From Chromatiaceae bacterium (GTDB lineage Bacteria > Pseudomonadota > Gammaproteobacteria > Chromatiales > Chromatiaceae), in NCBI GenBank assembly GCA_024235255.1, contig JACKMT010000004.1, positions 248,001 to 312,000 on the forward strand: a stretch of DNA of 64,000 bases. Reading direction: 5' to 3'. The notes below the pieces were generated by a model. It was not told where the DNA came from, ran no database searches, and was given only the letters and a program-made list of their open reading frames with translations. The translations under genes were made by a program, and so were the position numbers. This document shows, in pieces, positions 63,309 through 64,000 of this stretch (its first letter is position 1; each line of letters opens with the position of its first letter).

Positions 63309-64000
63309 ATGAGCCTGACCCAATTCTCGTTAGAAAACAACCGAACCGCTTATGTGCTATTGGCGGTTTTACTGTTGTCGGGTTTTATGGCGTTTAAGTC
63401 AATGCCGCGAGCCTATGACCCTGGCTTTACTATCCGTGCGGCCCAGGTTGTTACCTACTTACCCGGTGCCAGTTCGGGACGGGTAGAGCTGCTGGTGACC
63501 GACAAAATCGAAGAAGTCATTCAGGAGATGCCTGAGCTGGACTTCGTAAAAAGTGAATCGCGTACCGGGGTTTCCGTTGTTATCGTCAATATCAAGGAAA
63601 GTTACACCAATATGCGTCCTATATGGGATTCCCTGCGCCGTAAGGTGGACGGTGTGACGCCGGATTTACCTGATGGCGTGGTTGGGCCCTATGTGAATGA
63701 CGAGTTCGGCGACGTGTTTGGAATGGTGCTGACTATCACCGGTGAGGGGTTCAGTTATGCGGAACTGGAAACAATCGCCAAGGACTCGCGGCGTCAATAC
63801 CTGCGACTCGGTGATGCGGCAAAAGTCGATATTTTCGGAGTGCAGGAACAGCGAATCTTCGTCGATTACGATAACGCACGGTTGTCCGAACTGAATATTT
63901 CTCCCTATCATCTTTCCCAGATTCTGGATTCTCGCAACATCGTCTCGCCCGGTGGGGCGATTACCCTGGGGCCGGAACGCATCGTGCTTGAGGCCACCGG
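63309..64000 (+). CDS. RND efflux pump, 5' part (runs off the window)
   Basis: The first 230 codons of a pump. It starts SLTQFSLENNRTAYVLLAVL with a first helix and continues into the porter domain (VVTYLPGASSGRVELLVTDK, VVGPYVNDEFGDVFGMVLTI). The sequence is characteristic of RND transporters paired with short lipoprotein adaptors. The frame remains open to base 64000; the rest is outside. Confidence 0.93.
   Translation, partial: MSLTQFSLENNRTAYVLLAVLLLSGFMAFKSMPRAYDPGFTIRAAQVVTYLPGASSGRVELLVTDKIEEVIQEMPELDFVKSESRTGVSVVIVNIKESYTNMRPIWDSLRRKVDGVTPDLPDGVVGPYVNDEFGDVFGMVLTITGEGFSYAELETIAKDSRRQYLRLGDAAKVDIFGVQEQRIFVDYDNARLSELNISPYHLSQILDSRNIVSPGGAITLGPERIVLEAT

Noticed and set aside
1..64000. 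CRISPR array
   Set aside because: No regularly spaced short direct repeats were seen; the repeats found are pairs or palindromes.

Overview
The window reads as a contiguous piece of a gammaproteobacterial chromosome. The clearest signal is the block rlmN-pilW/pilF-rodZ-hisS-yfgM-bamB-der, followed by xseA and guaBA, with ndk and a gamma-type relA just upstream. A diheme c-type cytochrome, a Lap-type adhesin locus and several c-di-GMP/two-component proteins would fit an environmental, possibly Chromatiales-like bacterium, but the order is an inference and I cannot name a species.

Bases 1-11,330 hold mostly single genes: a YafJ-like glutamine amidotransferase, a sulfatase-modifying-factor-like exported protein, a diheme cytochrome c with a clear terminator, MgtE, a PLP-dependent decarboxylase, a BvgS-like hybrid sensor kinase (all on the minus strand) and a DUF1015 protein. 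Bases 11,456-18,741 are a type I secretion/adhesin locus: ABC exporter, membrane fusion protein, a very short relic that may be a lost response regulator, a small LapA-like RTX adhesin and a TolC-family channel. Bases 18,808-33,932 are housekeeping: relA, ndk, rlmN, pilF, rodZ, hisS, yfgM, bamB, der, xseA (convergent with der), guaB and guaA. ispG, normally between rodZ and hisS in this group, is absent there.

From the guaA stop codon to 62,097 the sequence changes character and looks like a composite genomic island. Its right edge is a second, 97%-identical copy of the last 417 bases of guaA, ending exactly at the stop codon; a third, 108-base perfectly identical piece of guaA (the PP-loop region) lies inside at 56,445. 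Within the island, in order: (a) a probable anti-phage module, a 1345-residue SIR2-like/STAND-type NTPase coupled by a TAATG junction to a stand-alone TPR protein, followed by an unknown gene beside a 19-bp palindrome and a DUF4143 ATPase, the whole block bracketed by two related ~85-base palindromic repeats; (b) a quinone/aromatic redox cluster (ygiD-like, yqjG-like, doxX remnant, NADP-dependent reductase, divergent LysR); (c) an efflux cassette (MarR, RND adaptor and pump, ABC adaptor, ATPase and permease) lying between the N-terminal and C-terminal halves of one broken IS91-family transposase; (d) a lone PEP-CTERM protein; (e) a signalling trio: REC-GGDEF-EAL protein, phytochrome-type histidine kinase and Rcp1-like response regulator. 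No integrase is visible.

After the island comes a second RND efflux system (adaptor lipoprotein and the start of the pump), which runs off the end of the window.
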